Source: a virus. From it: a DNA stretch of 64,000 nt. Under the pieces are notes generated by a model. It ran no database searches and was not told the DNA's origin. It was given only the letters and a program-made list of their open reading frames with translations. Positions 1-9,600 of this stretch are shown here, piece after piece. The stretch spans positions 62,001 to 126,000 of IMG/VR virus record IMGVR_UViG_3300034072_001149; one strand, 5' to 3'. The first letter of the stretch is position 1. Every line of letters begins with the position of its first letter. The translations under genes were made by a program, and so were the position numbers.

Positions 1-165
1 GAATTGTTGTCCGGTCGAGCATCTGATGTGACTGGTGGTGCTGATCACTATCTCAATGAGGTCGTGACTAGACAAGGTAGATCCGATGGTAGTTTGCCGT
101 CTTGGTATCGAAAAGGCAAGATTACCAGAAAAATCGGCAAACACACTTTCCTGAAAATCCTATAA
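1..165 (+). CDS. Cell-wall hydrolase, SleB-like, C-terminal fragment
   Basis: The window opens inside a reading frame that runs from base 1 to the TAA at 163-165, giving the last 54 residues of a protein. The fragment carries GGADHYLN, a PSWY segment and KIGKHTFLK. This resembles the C-terminal part of SleB/CwlJ-type cell-wall hydrolases, which typically read G-A-T-H-Y, then P-S-W, then I-G-x-H-x-F. It lies 10 bases upstream of the spike gene, so it is probably a virion-associated peptidoglycan hydrolase in the baseplate operon. The N-terminal part is outside the window, so full domain content is unknown. Confidence 0.6.
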   Translation, partial: ELLSGRASDVTGGADHYLNEVVTRQGRSDGSLPSWYRKGKITRKIGKHTFLKIL

Positions 166-175
166 GGAGTTCAAA

Positions 176-2047
176 ATGGCTAACCAAGGATTCCGTAGAT
201 CATTCAGAACACCTCCGGGGTATTTGAATCAAGAAGCCAACGCTAGAGTGGGCTTATTCAACCAAGTATATCTTGGATTTGTGAAAAACAATGAGGATGC
301 TTTTAAAAATGGTCGTCTTCAAGTTTGGATTCCTGAATTTTCTACATCACCTGACAATGAGAGTCAGTGGGTAACGGTTCAATATTGTTCTCCTATGGCC
401 GGTGCGACTCCGGTCAAAGACAATGTCAAAGAAGGCCGAACGCTATCTGATACCCAACAGTCGTATGGTTGGTGGTCCGTGCCGCCTGATGTTGATAATG
501 AAGTTATCGTAATGTTCATTAACGGTGATCCCAATAGGGGCATTTATATTGGCGGTCTCTATCAGCCGTTTATGAACCACATGGTTCCTGGAATACCTAG
601 TGCCACCTCTTATCAAGAGGGAGTAGAAGGTCAAGACCCGCCAGTAGCAGAATACAATCGTTGGGATCCAGGTGTGACTGATTCTGACAATCACACTAGA
701 GCTCGATTTGATCCCCTACACGAGGGTCTAAGAAACCAGGGTCTCTACACCGACCCACAACGCGGTCCAAGCGATGCAGGAGCTCGTAGAGCTCCTGTGA
801 GCAAAGTATATGGCTTTAAGAGTCCCAAGGGCTCTCATATGGTTTTTGACGATGCTGATGAGAATTCATACATTCGTTTTAGGACCGCATCAGGAGCTCA
901 AATCCTAATCAATGACTCAGCAGGTTACGTCTATATCATCAGCGCAAACGGTAATAGCTGGTTTGAAATCAGCGACGAAGGAATTGATGGTTATTCGGCT
1001 AATTCTATCAGCTTGCGATCTCAACAAGATATAAACCTTCATGCTGACGGATCCATTAACCAGTATGCCAAGAGACAATGGAATGCTTACGCGGGCGGTG
1101 GTCTCACTATGCAGGGTAAGAGCGTTGATATTTTGAGTGCGTCAACCGCCAATATCAGTGCCAATGGTGATTTGAATCTATTGAGCAATGCCAATGTGAA
1201 TTCAAGCGCAGGTGGTAATTGGAGTGCCCGAGCAGGCGGCACCGCCGCTTTAAATTCTGGTGGAGCCCTTGGCGTAAGTTCAGGGGGTACTCTATTCCTA
1301 CGAGGATCTCAGATCCAACAGAATAGTGGTAGTGGACCTCGAGCTACTGCTGCCAAAGAAGGGTCTGGACCCAGACCTGAGGAACTTGAAGACCGTGAAC
1401 TCAACGTGGAAACAAATTATGAAGAGATTTCTACTAAGACCATTGTCAGTAGAATGCCCACTCATGAACCGTGGTCAGGTCACCCCAATAGTGGATCAGG
1501 ATCTGTCCGTCGTAGGGTTGACTTGAGTGTGAGTACCCGCGTGCAGGTTGACGGTGACGGCAACGTAGCTAGTAATCCAGATGATATCCAGCCCGGTACC
1601 GAGGAAAGTGTTCCAGCAGACAATGCTGAATTTGTGGCTCCATGTTCAGGGGTCGCAGGAAGTCAGTTTGGTCCCAGAACTCCTCCCAAAGCCGGCGCAT
1701 CTTCAATTCACGCCGGATTGGATGTAAGATGTCCAATCGGAACTACTCTTGTAGCAATGCGCGATGGCACCGTTACATTTACAGGTAGAAGAGGCGGATA
1801 CGGTCTTTTCTTAGAAGTCAGACACGATAACGGATACACCACTAGATTTGGTCATTTGAGTTCTATTTCAGCTAAAGTTGGTCAAAAAGTCAAAGCAGGT
1901 CAAGTGGTTGGTAAAACTGGTAATACTGGCAACAGTACTGGTCCACATTTACACTTTGAGATTCGAAAGAATGGAAAACCTATAAATCCAGCAACTAAGT
2001 TGAGGAATACTAAGAGAGGACAACGATTAACCGCTGGTAGAAACTGA
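176..2047 (+). CDS. Baseplate hub/spike protein (gp5-like) with C-terminal M23 peptidase
   Basis: A 623-residue protein with a strong ribosome-binding site (AAGGAG) before the ATG. Residues about 25-140 match the OB-fold region at the start of T4 gp5-type spikes (phrases such as GRLQVWIPE and YGWWSVPP). Residues about 220-370 are rich in Gly, Ser and Asn with repeating short beta segments, as in the spike helix of gp5/VgrG proteins. Residues 490-610 form an M23 (LytM) endopeptidase with the zinc ligands H512 and D516 (HAGLD) and the H591-x-H593 pair (PHLHF). T4 gp5 carries a lysozyme domain; here a peptidase takes that role, presumably cutting peptidoglycan cross-links during entry. Next to gp25 and gp6 genes, which supports the call. 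Confidence 0.85.
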   Translation: MANQGFRRSFRTPPGYLNQEANARVGLFNQVYLGFVKNNEDAFKNGRLQVWIPEFSTSPDNESQWVTVQYCSPMAGATPVKDNVKEGRTLSDTQQSYGWWSVPPDVDNEVIVMFINGDPNRGIYIGGLYQPFMNHMVPGIPSATSYQEGVEGQDPPVAEYNRWDPGVTDSDNHTRARFDPLHEGLRNQGLYTDPQRGPSDAGARRAPVSKVYGFKSPKGSHMVFDDADENSYIRFRTASGAQILINDSAGYVYIISANGNSWFEISDEGIDGYSANSISLRSQQDINLHADGSINQYAKRQWNAYAGGGLTMQGKSVDILSASTANISANGDLNLLSNANVNSSAGGNWSARAGGTAALNSGGALGVSSGGTLFLRGSQIQQNSGSGPRATAAKEGSGPRPEELEDRELNVETNYEEISTKTIVSRMPTHEPWSGHPNSGSGSVRRRVDLSVSTRVQVDGDGNVASNPDDIQPGTEESVPADNAEFVAPCSGVAGSQFGPRTPPKAGASSIHAGLDVRCPIGTTLVAMRDGTVTFTGRRGGYGLFLEVRHDNGYTTRFGHLSSISAKVGQKVKAGQVVGKTGNTGNSTGPHLHFEIRKNGKPINPATKLRNTKRGQRLTAGRN

Positions 2048-2049
2048 TA

Positions 2050-2075
2050 AAAATGGGGGCGCAAGCCCCCATTTT
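2050..2075. terminator. Bidirectional intrinsic terminator
   Basis: A 7-bp GC stem (2054-2060 with 2065-2071) and a GCAA loop, flanked by AAAA on the left and TTTT on the right. It therefore reads as a terminator on both strands. It separates the + strand spike gene from the convergent - strand exonuclease gene. Confidence 0.85.
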
Positions 2076-2680
2076 CACAACCGGTTTGGAATGCCCTTTA
2101 TTGGGCTTAGACCACGGGTTTCGCGCATCATGTTGATGAACATGGCGCCTTGCTCAATGGCATCGTCAATCGCCACATGGGTATGTGGAAGATCATCAAA
2201 CCAATGCTTTGGCATTGTTCGTTTGCTACAGCTTTGGAAGTGTCGACCCATCACTGCCCAAGCATAACTCTTGACATCCACCGCTCGGCTAAAGCTGAAC
2301 GGATTGTTACCAAGATACTTGACGCAATAATAATCAATCCATTTGAAATCATATACAGCAGGATATCCTACAAAGATAGGTTGACCTGGTAATGTTTTTA
2401 ACCAATCAGCATATGCCCTCATGGCTTGTGCGGGAGGCTGAGTATTAACTCTGGTTGCCGCATATGCTTTTTTGTTTGCTTCGCTTTCGTTCCAGAACTC
2501 AGTTGTTTCTGGGCTGGGAGAAGCACCTTCCATAAGATCCAAGTTGGCTTCAAATGTTCCAACTAGGTTCTTTTCTACATCAAACGCCGCAGTGGCAAAG
2601 CTGAGCATACTAGAGAGACCTGGGCATTTGCCGTCGGCCTCAATATCGGTCATACAGTAGATTTCTTGCTTGCCGCCCAT
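2075..2680 (-). CDS. DEDDh-family 3'-5' exonuclease
   Basis: 201 residues from the ATG at 2680, which has an AGGAAG ribosome-binding site. The frame stays open further upstream, but that region overlaps the preceding gene in another frame. Motif I is D12-I-E14 near the N-terminus and motif III is H-V-A-I-D-D near residue 175, the signature of RNase T/DnaQ-type exonucleases that need two metal ions. Substrate is unknown; phage members of this superfamily trim DNA or RNA 3' ends. It follows a small basic protein gene by 31 bases, under the same promoter. Confidence 0.75.
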   Translation of the reverse strand: MGGKQEIYCMTDIEADGKCPGLSSMLSFATAAFDVEKNLVGTFEANLDLMEGASPSPETTEFWNESEANKKAYAATRVNTQPPAQAMRAYADWLKTLPGQPIFVGYPAVYDFKWIDYYCVKYLGNNPFSFSRAVDVKSYAWAVMGRHFQSCSKRTMPKHWFDDLPHTHVAIDDAIEQGAMFINMMRETRGLSPIKGIPNRL

Positions 2681-2711
2681 GTGCTCGCTTCCTGATCGCT
2701 TTGCGCGATTC

Positions 2712-2957
2712 TTAGGCTTGAGTATCGGGATCGCTTTTGACCTTTTTGGCCGCTTTGCGTTCAGCAAAACGGTCTTCGGGAGTCATAACCCAATTGGGAT
2801 TTTTCTCCTCTGGACTTTTGAGTTCAGGAGTATTGATTTTGTTTCTGGTTTTGGGTCTCTGCGTGATTAACGGAGAGACTGAAACCTTTTCAACACTATT
2901 GAATTTTTCGCGATCCGCTATTGCTTTAGGATCGCCTGTTTTGGTAGGCTTTTCCAT
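2712..2957 (-). CDS. Small charged protein of unknown function
   Basis: 81 residues, rich in Lys, Glu and Pro, with no recognisable domain and probably disordered. The start has TAGGAAAT just before the ATG. A consensus-like promoter ends nine bases upstream of the start codon, so this gene is first in a two-gene operon with the exonuclease. The C-terminal part overlaps an upstream extension of the exonuclease frame, which is why the shorter exonuclease start is preferred. Confidence 0.6.
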   Translation of the reverse strand: MEKPTKTGDPKAIADREKFNSVEKVSVSPLITQRPKTRNKINTPELKSPEEKNPNWVMTPEDRFAERKAAKKVKSDPDTQA

Positions 2958-2966
2958 ATTTCCTAC

Positions 2967-2994
2967 TTTATAGCACCTATTGCCAGCATGTCAA
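2967..2994 (-). promoter_or_regulatory. Sigma-70-type promoter for the exonuclease operon
   Basis: On the - strand TTGACA (2989-2994), a 16-base spacer and TATAAA (2967-2972). The start codon of the next gene follows after nine bases, so the mRNA would have almost no leader. Confidence 0.7.
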
Positions 2995-3029
2995 GAATTG
3001 GTTCTCATAAAATGCGCAGTTTATACACC

Positions 3030-3037
3030 GATAAATA
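3030..3037 (+). promoter_or_regulatory. T4-late-type promoter candidate (GATAAATA)
   Basis: GATAAATA sits 21 bases before the gp25 ATG. T4-like late promoters consist of a single TATAAATA-like box read with the gp55 sigma factor. The same octamer precedes the gene at 17038 at a similar distance. A GGAGGG ribosome-binding site follows. Confidence 0.55.
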
Positions 3038-3058
3038 TCAATATATTGGAGGGATCGC

Positions 3059-3442
3059 ATGACGCAACGCAGATTGTTTGTTGGCTTTAGCACTCAAGAA
3101 ATGGAAGGCAAACGTGGTTGGTCGGTAACTGATATTGAGCTCATCAAGCGCGACCTTCTAAATCATTTCTATACTCGTAGAGGTGAAAGGGTGATGCTGC
3201 CAACATATGGTACCATTATCTGGGATCTGCTTTTTGAACCATTCACTGACTCCGTTAAGGCCTCAGTTGAAGCTGATGTAAAAAGAGTGGTGAGGAGTGA
3301 CCCCCGAGTTGTTCTACAGAATGTCAATGCCTCTACTTCTGCGTATGGCATAACCATAGCCATTGAACTCAAGTATGTTCCATATGATTCAGTTGGAACA
3401 TTTGCTTTGGAGTTTGATCGTCGCTCCCTTGAGAGGAATTAA
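3059..3442 (+). CDS. 25: Baseplate wedge protein gp25
   Basis: 127 residues, the usual size of the T4 gp25/GpW family. The conserved core is visible: a D-I-x-L-I-K-R-D-L-L-N-H-F segment near residue 30 and R-x-G-E-R-x-M-L-P-T-Y-G around residues 42-52, where Y-G-T-I-I-W-D-L-L-F-E is diagnostic. gp25 forms the core wedge bundle of the contractile-tail baseplate with gp6 and gp53. GGAGGG lies upstream of the ATG. The stop is three bases before the gp6 start, so the two are co-translated. Confidence 0.9.
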   Translation: MTQRRLFVGFSTQEMEGKRGWSVTDIELIKRDLLNHFYTRRGERVMLPTYGTIIWDLLFEPFTDSVKASVEADVKRVVRSDPRVVLQNVNASTSAYGITIAIELKYVPYDSVGTFALEFDRRSLERN

Positions 3443-3444
3443 GA

Positions 3445-6400
3445 ATGTCACAATCAAACCGCCAGAGTGAACTATTCGCTGGTAACGACTGGCTAGCTGC
3501 CTATAGAGCGTTTACTGAAGTCAACCTTAACGCTTTTGACTTCAACACCATTCGCAGTGCCATGGTGGAGTATATTCGCCGCAACTATCCAGAGGATTTC
3601 AACGACTGGATTGAGTCGAGCGAGTTTGTTGCTCTAATTGATCTCTTGGCATATCTTGGGCAGTCTCTGGCATTCAGAACTGACATCAATGCTCGCGAAA
3701 ACTTTCTTGATGCCGCTCGTCGTCGAGAATCTATTCTTCGTCTGGCCCGTTCTCTTTCCTATAACGCTAAGAGAAACTACCCAGCTAGAGGCTTGGTCAA
3801 ACTAACTGAGATTCGTTCTACATTTGACGTTTATGACTCAACAGGTAGAAACCTTAACAACATTGCGATTAGATGGGATGATCCTAATAACCCAGATTGG
3901 TTTGAACAATGGGTTATTGTGCTCAATGCTTCTTTGATAGAAACCAATCCCTTTGGTGTTCCTCTTAAAACTGAGAATATCGATGGTATTGAAACCCAAC
4001 TTTATCGAGTTGATAATGTTCCTACAACAGCAGGAAATTATCCGTTCAGTGCTACGGTAAACAACCAGTCATATAACTTTGATATCTGTAATGCTGACTT
4101 CAATACATCATATGGATTCGTGGAAAGAGAACCAGATCCAAACGGACCTTTCCATCTAATCTATCGTTCAGATGGTAACGGAAATAGCTCGCCCAATACT
4201 GGTTTCTTTCTGTATTTCAAGCAAGGAACACTTCAGAAAAGTGACTTCTCCATAAGTGAACCACAGGAAAACAGGTCCATCTTCATTGATACCGCCGGTA
4301 TCAATGAAACTGACGTATGGGTTCAATCGGTTGACGACTTTGGGTCTCTTATTCCTGACGGTTCATGGACAAGGGTTGGTCATGTCCCAAGTGACGATAT
4401 CGTAAAGGTTCTGCTGACAACTGAAAACATTACCTACAATTCTATTGATGTTGATATTCAAAACATCTTCCAAGTGGTAACACAGGAACAGGATCGTATT
4501 GCTTTGCGCTTTGGTGATGGCCGTTTTGGTCTGTCCCCTGTTGGAAATCTTAGAATTTGGTATCGAGTTTCTGCCAATCAGAATCTGAATATTCGCCCCG
4601 AAGACATGCAGGGCTTGGCAATCAATGTTCCGTTCTTTGCTCGCAACAATACTCAGAAGCGTCTGACTTTGACGTTTGCTCTACAAGAAGCCGTTAACAA
4701 CGGTGTCAATAGCGAGAGCAATGCTGATGTTAGACGTAGAGCTGCTCGTGTCTATGGCACCCAAGGTCGTATGGTTAGCGGTGCAGATTATAATGAACTA
4801 CCAGTTCAAACAAACCTAGCCGTTCGTTTGAAGGCAGTCAATCGAGTGTATTCAGGACAGAGCCGATTTATTGATCTGAATGATCCAACTGGTAACTATC
4901 AAAATACCAAGGTTTTCGCTGACGATGGTGCGTTCTATCTGCTGGAGAAAAACGAGTCCCTAGAAGTTTCACAAACAGTTGCCAGTGTTGATGAAATGAT
5001 CAACAACTATATTGCTGATGTGGCGGCAAGCATTCCTCTTCGAGATTTCTATAGCAATTGGCTTTATAAAAGCCTCCCCCAGGGAACTGATATCTATGTT
5101 CCATCGTTCAACCGTTTTTCAAATGACTATACGGCCAAATCAGAAGTGCGTCGCGAAGTCAGGGAAAATCTAGAACTGAATAGAACTTTTGCTCTTGGTT
5201 TCAACAATGAACCAGGTGAAGGTTGGTATGTATTGACTTCAAGTGAAGTCAATCCCGACTTGGACGACCCATATGAATTCATATCATCAGCATCACCTGG
5301 ACCAAATAGCTGGTTGATCCATGTTGAATTCAATAATAACTTTTGGAGGATCACTAGCCGTGGCCTCAACTATGTATTTGAATCAGAGAGGGATTGTAAA
5401 TTCTTTTTTGTAAGCGAATACAAGAGCATTGACCCTAATACTGGTAGATCAGGATCAGATACTGTCAGTCTTTTGAAATCTCCTAATAATTTCAAGGGTG
5501 TAGTCCTGACGAACAACGAGGGCGGGCAGAATCGACTTGCCTCGGATCTAGTGTTGAAGCTTGAAGCACCTTTTATCTACGATGATGGTTTCCATGAGCC
5601 ATCAAGAGTGAAGGTTCGTTTCAATGACCGTCAATCTGATGGTATTCCAGATGTGCCATTTACATACCAGGCTCTTAAGAATATCAGTACAGATGACCAG
5701 GGTCGCCTCAACCAATTGGTATTGGTTCATCTGAACTCTACTGATACTGACGGTTATCCAGTTCAGCGTCTCATCAAACGATTAGAACCAGAGATTACTC
5801 AACTGTTGCCTGGTGAATATGGGTATGTAGAAAGAATAGACAACGGCAATGTAGTGGATATCTATAAAGGAAATCCAGGATATTTGATTCCTAGATCTTC
5901 TGATATTGTTGGCAATTCACTGCGCTTGAATGATCAACCAACTGACTACCTGGTGGATGGACAATCCTTTACGGTAAGAGAAGGTGTGAATAATTTGGTT
6001 TACCAATGGAACCACTTTGCTCCTAGTAGTCACCGTATTGATCCGGCGATCTCTAATATCATTGATATATTTGTTCTTACCAGAGAGTATAATGATGCGA
6101 TGATAAGCTGGCGCAATGCAGGAGCAAATCCAGCTGACATGCCAAAGGCGCCGAGTGAACTGAATTTGAGAACTACCTTCAACCCTCTTGAAGAATTCAA
6201 GATGTTCTCTGATGAAATAGTCTGGCGCCCTGTCAAATTCAAGCTGCTATTCGGACAGAGTGCTGAACCACAGTTTAGAAGCAAGTTTAAGATTGTAAAA
6301 CTCGCAGGAACTTCAATGTCTGATGGTGAAATCAAATCCAGAGTGATCGAAGCCATACGAGATTTCTTCGAAGTAAATAACTGGGACTTTGGTGAGACAT

Positions 6401-6609
6401 TCTTCTTTTCTGAGCTAGGTGCCTATATTCATAGGCAGTTGGCTACAGCAATCTCAAGTGTGGAACTTGTCCCAGTCTTGAATGATAGTTATTTTGGTAA
6501 CTTGCGTGAAATTAGGTGCGCTCCTGACGAGCTTTTCTTTGCTACCGCACAAGTAAGCGATGTGGATATCATCACAGCAAATACCCCGACAAACCTTAGG
6601 ATTAGGTAA
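3445..6609 (+). CDS. 6: Baseplate wedge protein gp6 (baseplate J family)
   Basis: 1054 residues, longer than T4 gp6 (about 660). The N-terminal 130 residues match the family well: F-N-T-I-R-x-A-M-V-E-Y, then D-W-I-E-S-S-E-F-V-A-L-I-D-L-L-A-Y and a run of arginines in A-A-R-R-R-E-S-I-L. gp6 dimers tie the wedges into the baseplate ring. A GAGAGGAATTAAGA ribosome-binding region lies at the end of gp25. The additional length sits in the middle and C-terminal half, which may carry inserted domains. Its stop overlaps the next start by one base (TAATG). Confidence 0.88.
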   Translation: MSQSNRQSELFAGNDWLAAYRAFTEVNLNAFDFNTIRSAMVEYIRRNYPEDFNDWIESSEFVALIDLLAYLGQSLAFRTDINARENFLDAARRRESILRLARSLSYNAKRNYPARGLVKLTEIRSTFDVYDSTGRNLNNIAIRWDDPNNPDWFEQWVIVLNASLIETNPFGVPLKTENIDGIETQLYRVDNVPTTAGNYPFSATVNNQSYNFDICNADFNTSYGFVEREPDPNGPFHLIYRSDGNGNSSPNTGFFLYFKQGTLQKSDFSISEPQENRSIFIDTAGINETDVWVQSVDDFGSLIPDGSWTRVGHVPSDDIVKVLLTTENITYNSIDVDIQNIFQVVTQEQDRIALRFGDGRFGLSPVGNLRIWYRVSANQNLNIRPEDMQGLAINVPFFARNNTQKRLTLTFALQEAVNNGVNSESNADVRRRAARVYGTQGRMVSGADYNELPVQTNLAVRLKAVNRVYSGQSRFIDLNDPTGNYQNTKVFADDGAFYLLEKNESLEVSQTVASVDEMINNYIADVAASIPLRDFYSNWLYKSLPQGTDIYVPSFNRFSNDYTAKSEVRREVRENLELNRTFALGFNNEPGEGWYVLTSSEVNPDLDDPYEFISSASPGPNSWLIHVEFNNNFWRITSRGLNYVFESERDCKFFFVSEYKSIDPNTGRSGSDTVSLLKSPNNFKGVVLTNNEGGQNRLASDLVLKLEAPFIYDDGFHEPSRVKVRFNDRQSDGIPDVPFTYQALKNISTDDQGRLNQLVLVHLNSTDTDGYPVQRLIKRLEPEITQLLPGEYGYVERIDNGNVVDIYKGNPGYLIPRSSDIVGNSLRLNDQPTDYLVDGQSFTVREGVNNLVYQWNHFAPSSHRIDPAISNIIDIFVLTREYNDAMISWRNAGANPADMPKAPSELNLRTTFNPLEEFKMFSDEIVWRPVKFKLLFGQSAEPQFRSKFKIVKLAGTSMSDGEIKSRVIEAIRDFFEVNNWDFGETFFFSELGAYIHRQLATAISSVELVPVLNDSYFGNLREIRCAPDELFFATAQVSDVDIITANTPTNLRIR

Positions 6610-9600
6610 TGGCCAAAAATACTCGTAATAACCCGTTTGCTTTTACACCAATAGTCTTGGATCAGGACTCTCACGAAAAGCGTCGAGTTATCAGACAACT
6701 TCCTGCTGTCCATCAGACAGAGACACTACAAAAGTTTTTTGGTTCTTCTGTTGATCATCTTTTTGATCCAGGCAAAGGTAAGCCTATCAATGGATATGTG
6801 GGACAAAAGCCTCTCTGGTATGAACCAAATCAGGACTATTACCTTGAAGAATCAACTGACGATAGGAACTTCTACCAGCTTGAACCAAGCATGGTTAGCA
6901 AGAATTCCGAAGGTGAATTGACTGATCTGCTGCCTTATCCCGATTTGATCAACCAATTGCGATTCCAAGGCGCGCTGGTTAACAATCATAATCGTCTGTT
7001 CTCGCAGGACTTCTACACCTGGTGCCCTCCTATCGACTTGGATAAGATTGTCAATTTTAGACAGTATGTCTGGTTACCCTCGGATGCGTCTGAAATCAAT
7101 GACAACGCTATTATCCTAAAGGGTCCTACTGTCACGTACAATAGCACTGGTAGTGATACCGTCTATAGTTTGCCTGGTTTTGAAACTGGCGGCAATGTTG
7201 ATCTTCAGAACTATTATGATACGTCGGTTCTAACCTCGGATCTCATTATAGCCGAAGTTGATGGTGAACCAAAATCATTCACCTATACGACTGGTCAAAC
7301 CACTATTACGTTTGATCAGAGGCCACCTGCTGACGCAACCGTGTCGATTTCAGTTTATAGTGATCTAGAAAACAACGCTATTGGATTGTCTAGAGCTAAC
7401 CCTGATGCCTTCGGTGGCGTTTCATTGAGCTCTGGAATGCGCGTTATCATTCTCAAGGATAAGAACAGCGATTTCAATCCAGCTGATGTGTTCATAGTAG
7501 AGGGCGTTGGCCAGAGCATCTTCCTTTTGAATGAAAAGGATTATGTTGGTGGATCGCAGTCTGATTACATGGTCATGGCACGCGGTGCTACCAATAGAAA
7601 CGAATGGTCAACTGGAAATCGCTGGTTCCACGTATCCACGTTGCCAACCAATCTAGATCCTGATTTTGTTCTACGTCAGAGAGCAAAGCGTCCCATCATT
7701 GAATTCAACCGAGATTTGGAACTCCATAACTATGGTCTTCGTCGTCGCCTTGATGTTGATTTAGTGATTGAGGATATTGAAGATCTAAATGGATTTTTGA
7801 ACCAAAGCCCACAGTCTGCTACCTTTTCAGGTATTCAGGTATCATGTGTTGCCAACAATCAGATCAATGTTTCGGCAACCAATCCCGTTACGAATCTACC
7901 GTATGGCAATGTAGACAGCATCAGAGTGTTGGTTCGCAACACTGTCAATCCTCTACTCAACAACAATATCTTGGTTCTAGTAAACCAGGGTAACGTTCTC
8001 AAACTGATCCTAGAAACTGATGGTGAGAACCCTTCAGGTGAACCGGTGGTTGGCGAAGTCGTAAAGATTCTACTAGGATTCTATGCTGGTAAGAATCTTA
8101 ATTGGGATGGAGCCAATTGGGTTCTAAGCCAAAACAAGGGTGATGTAAATCAGTATCCTCTATTCGAACTCTATGATTTGAATGGAAATAATCTTGCTGA
8201 TCCTGTGCTTTATCCAAATTCGAATTTTGCAGGTTCAAGACTGTTTTCTTACAAGGAAGACCGATCTGGTCTACGTCCATCGGATCCAATCCTTGATATG
8301 CCTTTGGTGTATGACAACAAGGGGCAGATTCTGTTTGAAAACTATCTGAGCACTGAGAAGTATCAGTATGTGGTTGCAGGTCGATTCCTTGATATTGAAG
8401 GATTTTACTTCCACAAAGTTGGAAATATTGATCCTTCACAAGAAACTCTCAGCAACGACTGGCACAAAGCACCTCAGAAGACTCGTCAGTTCATGGTTGA
8501 TCGTTACGTAAGTGATGGTAGAACCAAGCTGTTCCAGATCAGCCAGGATGCTCTTGAAATTTCGGTTTCAAGAGGAAGAGTAAACTCTGACAATTCTTTT
8601 GAACAAACGGTTCTTGTTGAAGATAGTGATTTCATCCGAGTTGATAGACAGATATTCATCCTAAACATTCAGTTGGGAGATATCATTGAAATCAGGACAT
8701 TCAACCCAGCAAATCCTCCGGCTGATGCCAAGGGTTTTTATGAGGTTCCACTAAATCTACAGGCGAATCCTGACAACTCTGAAGTCTCTGATATGACCAA
8801 GGGTGATTTCTTTGATCACTTCTCTGAGATTATGAAACGACAGGAGGGTTTCGAGGGAGCAGAATACTCAACCAACAATTACCGTGATACTGCCAAACTT
8901 CCTAACCTTGGAACCAATATTATCCAACATTCTGCTGGCTTGCTGAAGACAATGCTGTTGGCTAGCCAGAGCCAATTGGATATCACCTCAGCAATTCGAT
9001 TTGTTGAATCAGAATACGCTCGCTTCAAAGATAAATTCCAGCAGAAGATTCTGTCATACTCTATCAACAACCGAATTGGTAATGCTGCGACATATGACAC
9101 TTGGATCAATACCGCTCTAACTGAACTGAACAAAGGCAAGACAAAAAGTTTTCCTTTTTACCTGAGCGGTATGGCAAAGAACGGAACTAATCAGCTTCCT
9201 ACCTTTATTCCCCCTACTCCAAGTTATCTAGGAGTATATCCCCTGTACACCCCTGAGATCATCTCTCAAGAGGTCGACGGCGCAGACGATGTATGGTTCG
9301 TTCGAGGTCACGACGGTTCTCTAACGCAGGGACAGAACGAAACAGTAGCTAGAGTAATGCTGGCACTGGAACAGAGAATCTTTGACAGTGTTCCTGCACC
9401 TATTCGCGAGCGCGAACGTCCAGTTTGTGACTTCCAGACGTCATATGGTGATCAATACCGCAGTAACGACTATTCTTACGAAGAATACCTCCAGATTCTT
9501 CGTCCTTCTTTTGAGCGTTGGGCAGTGTCCTTTAGATTGGATCCAAGGGAAAATGATCTCAGCCAAGATACCTTGGAAGCAAAGATTAACCTAAAGGCCA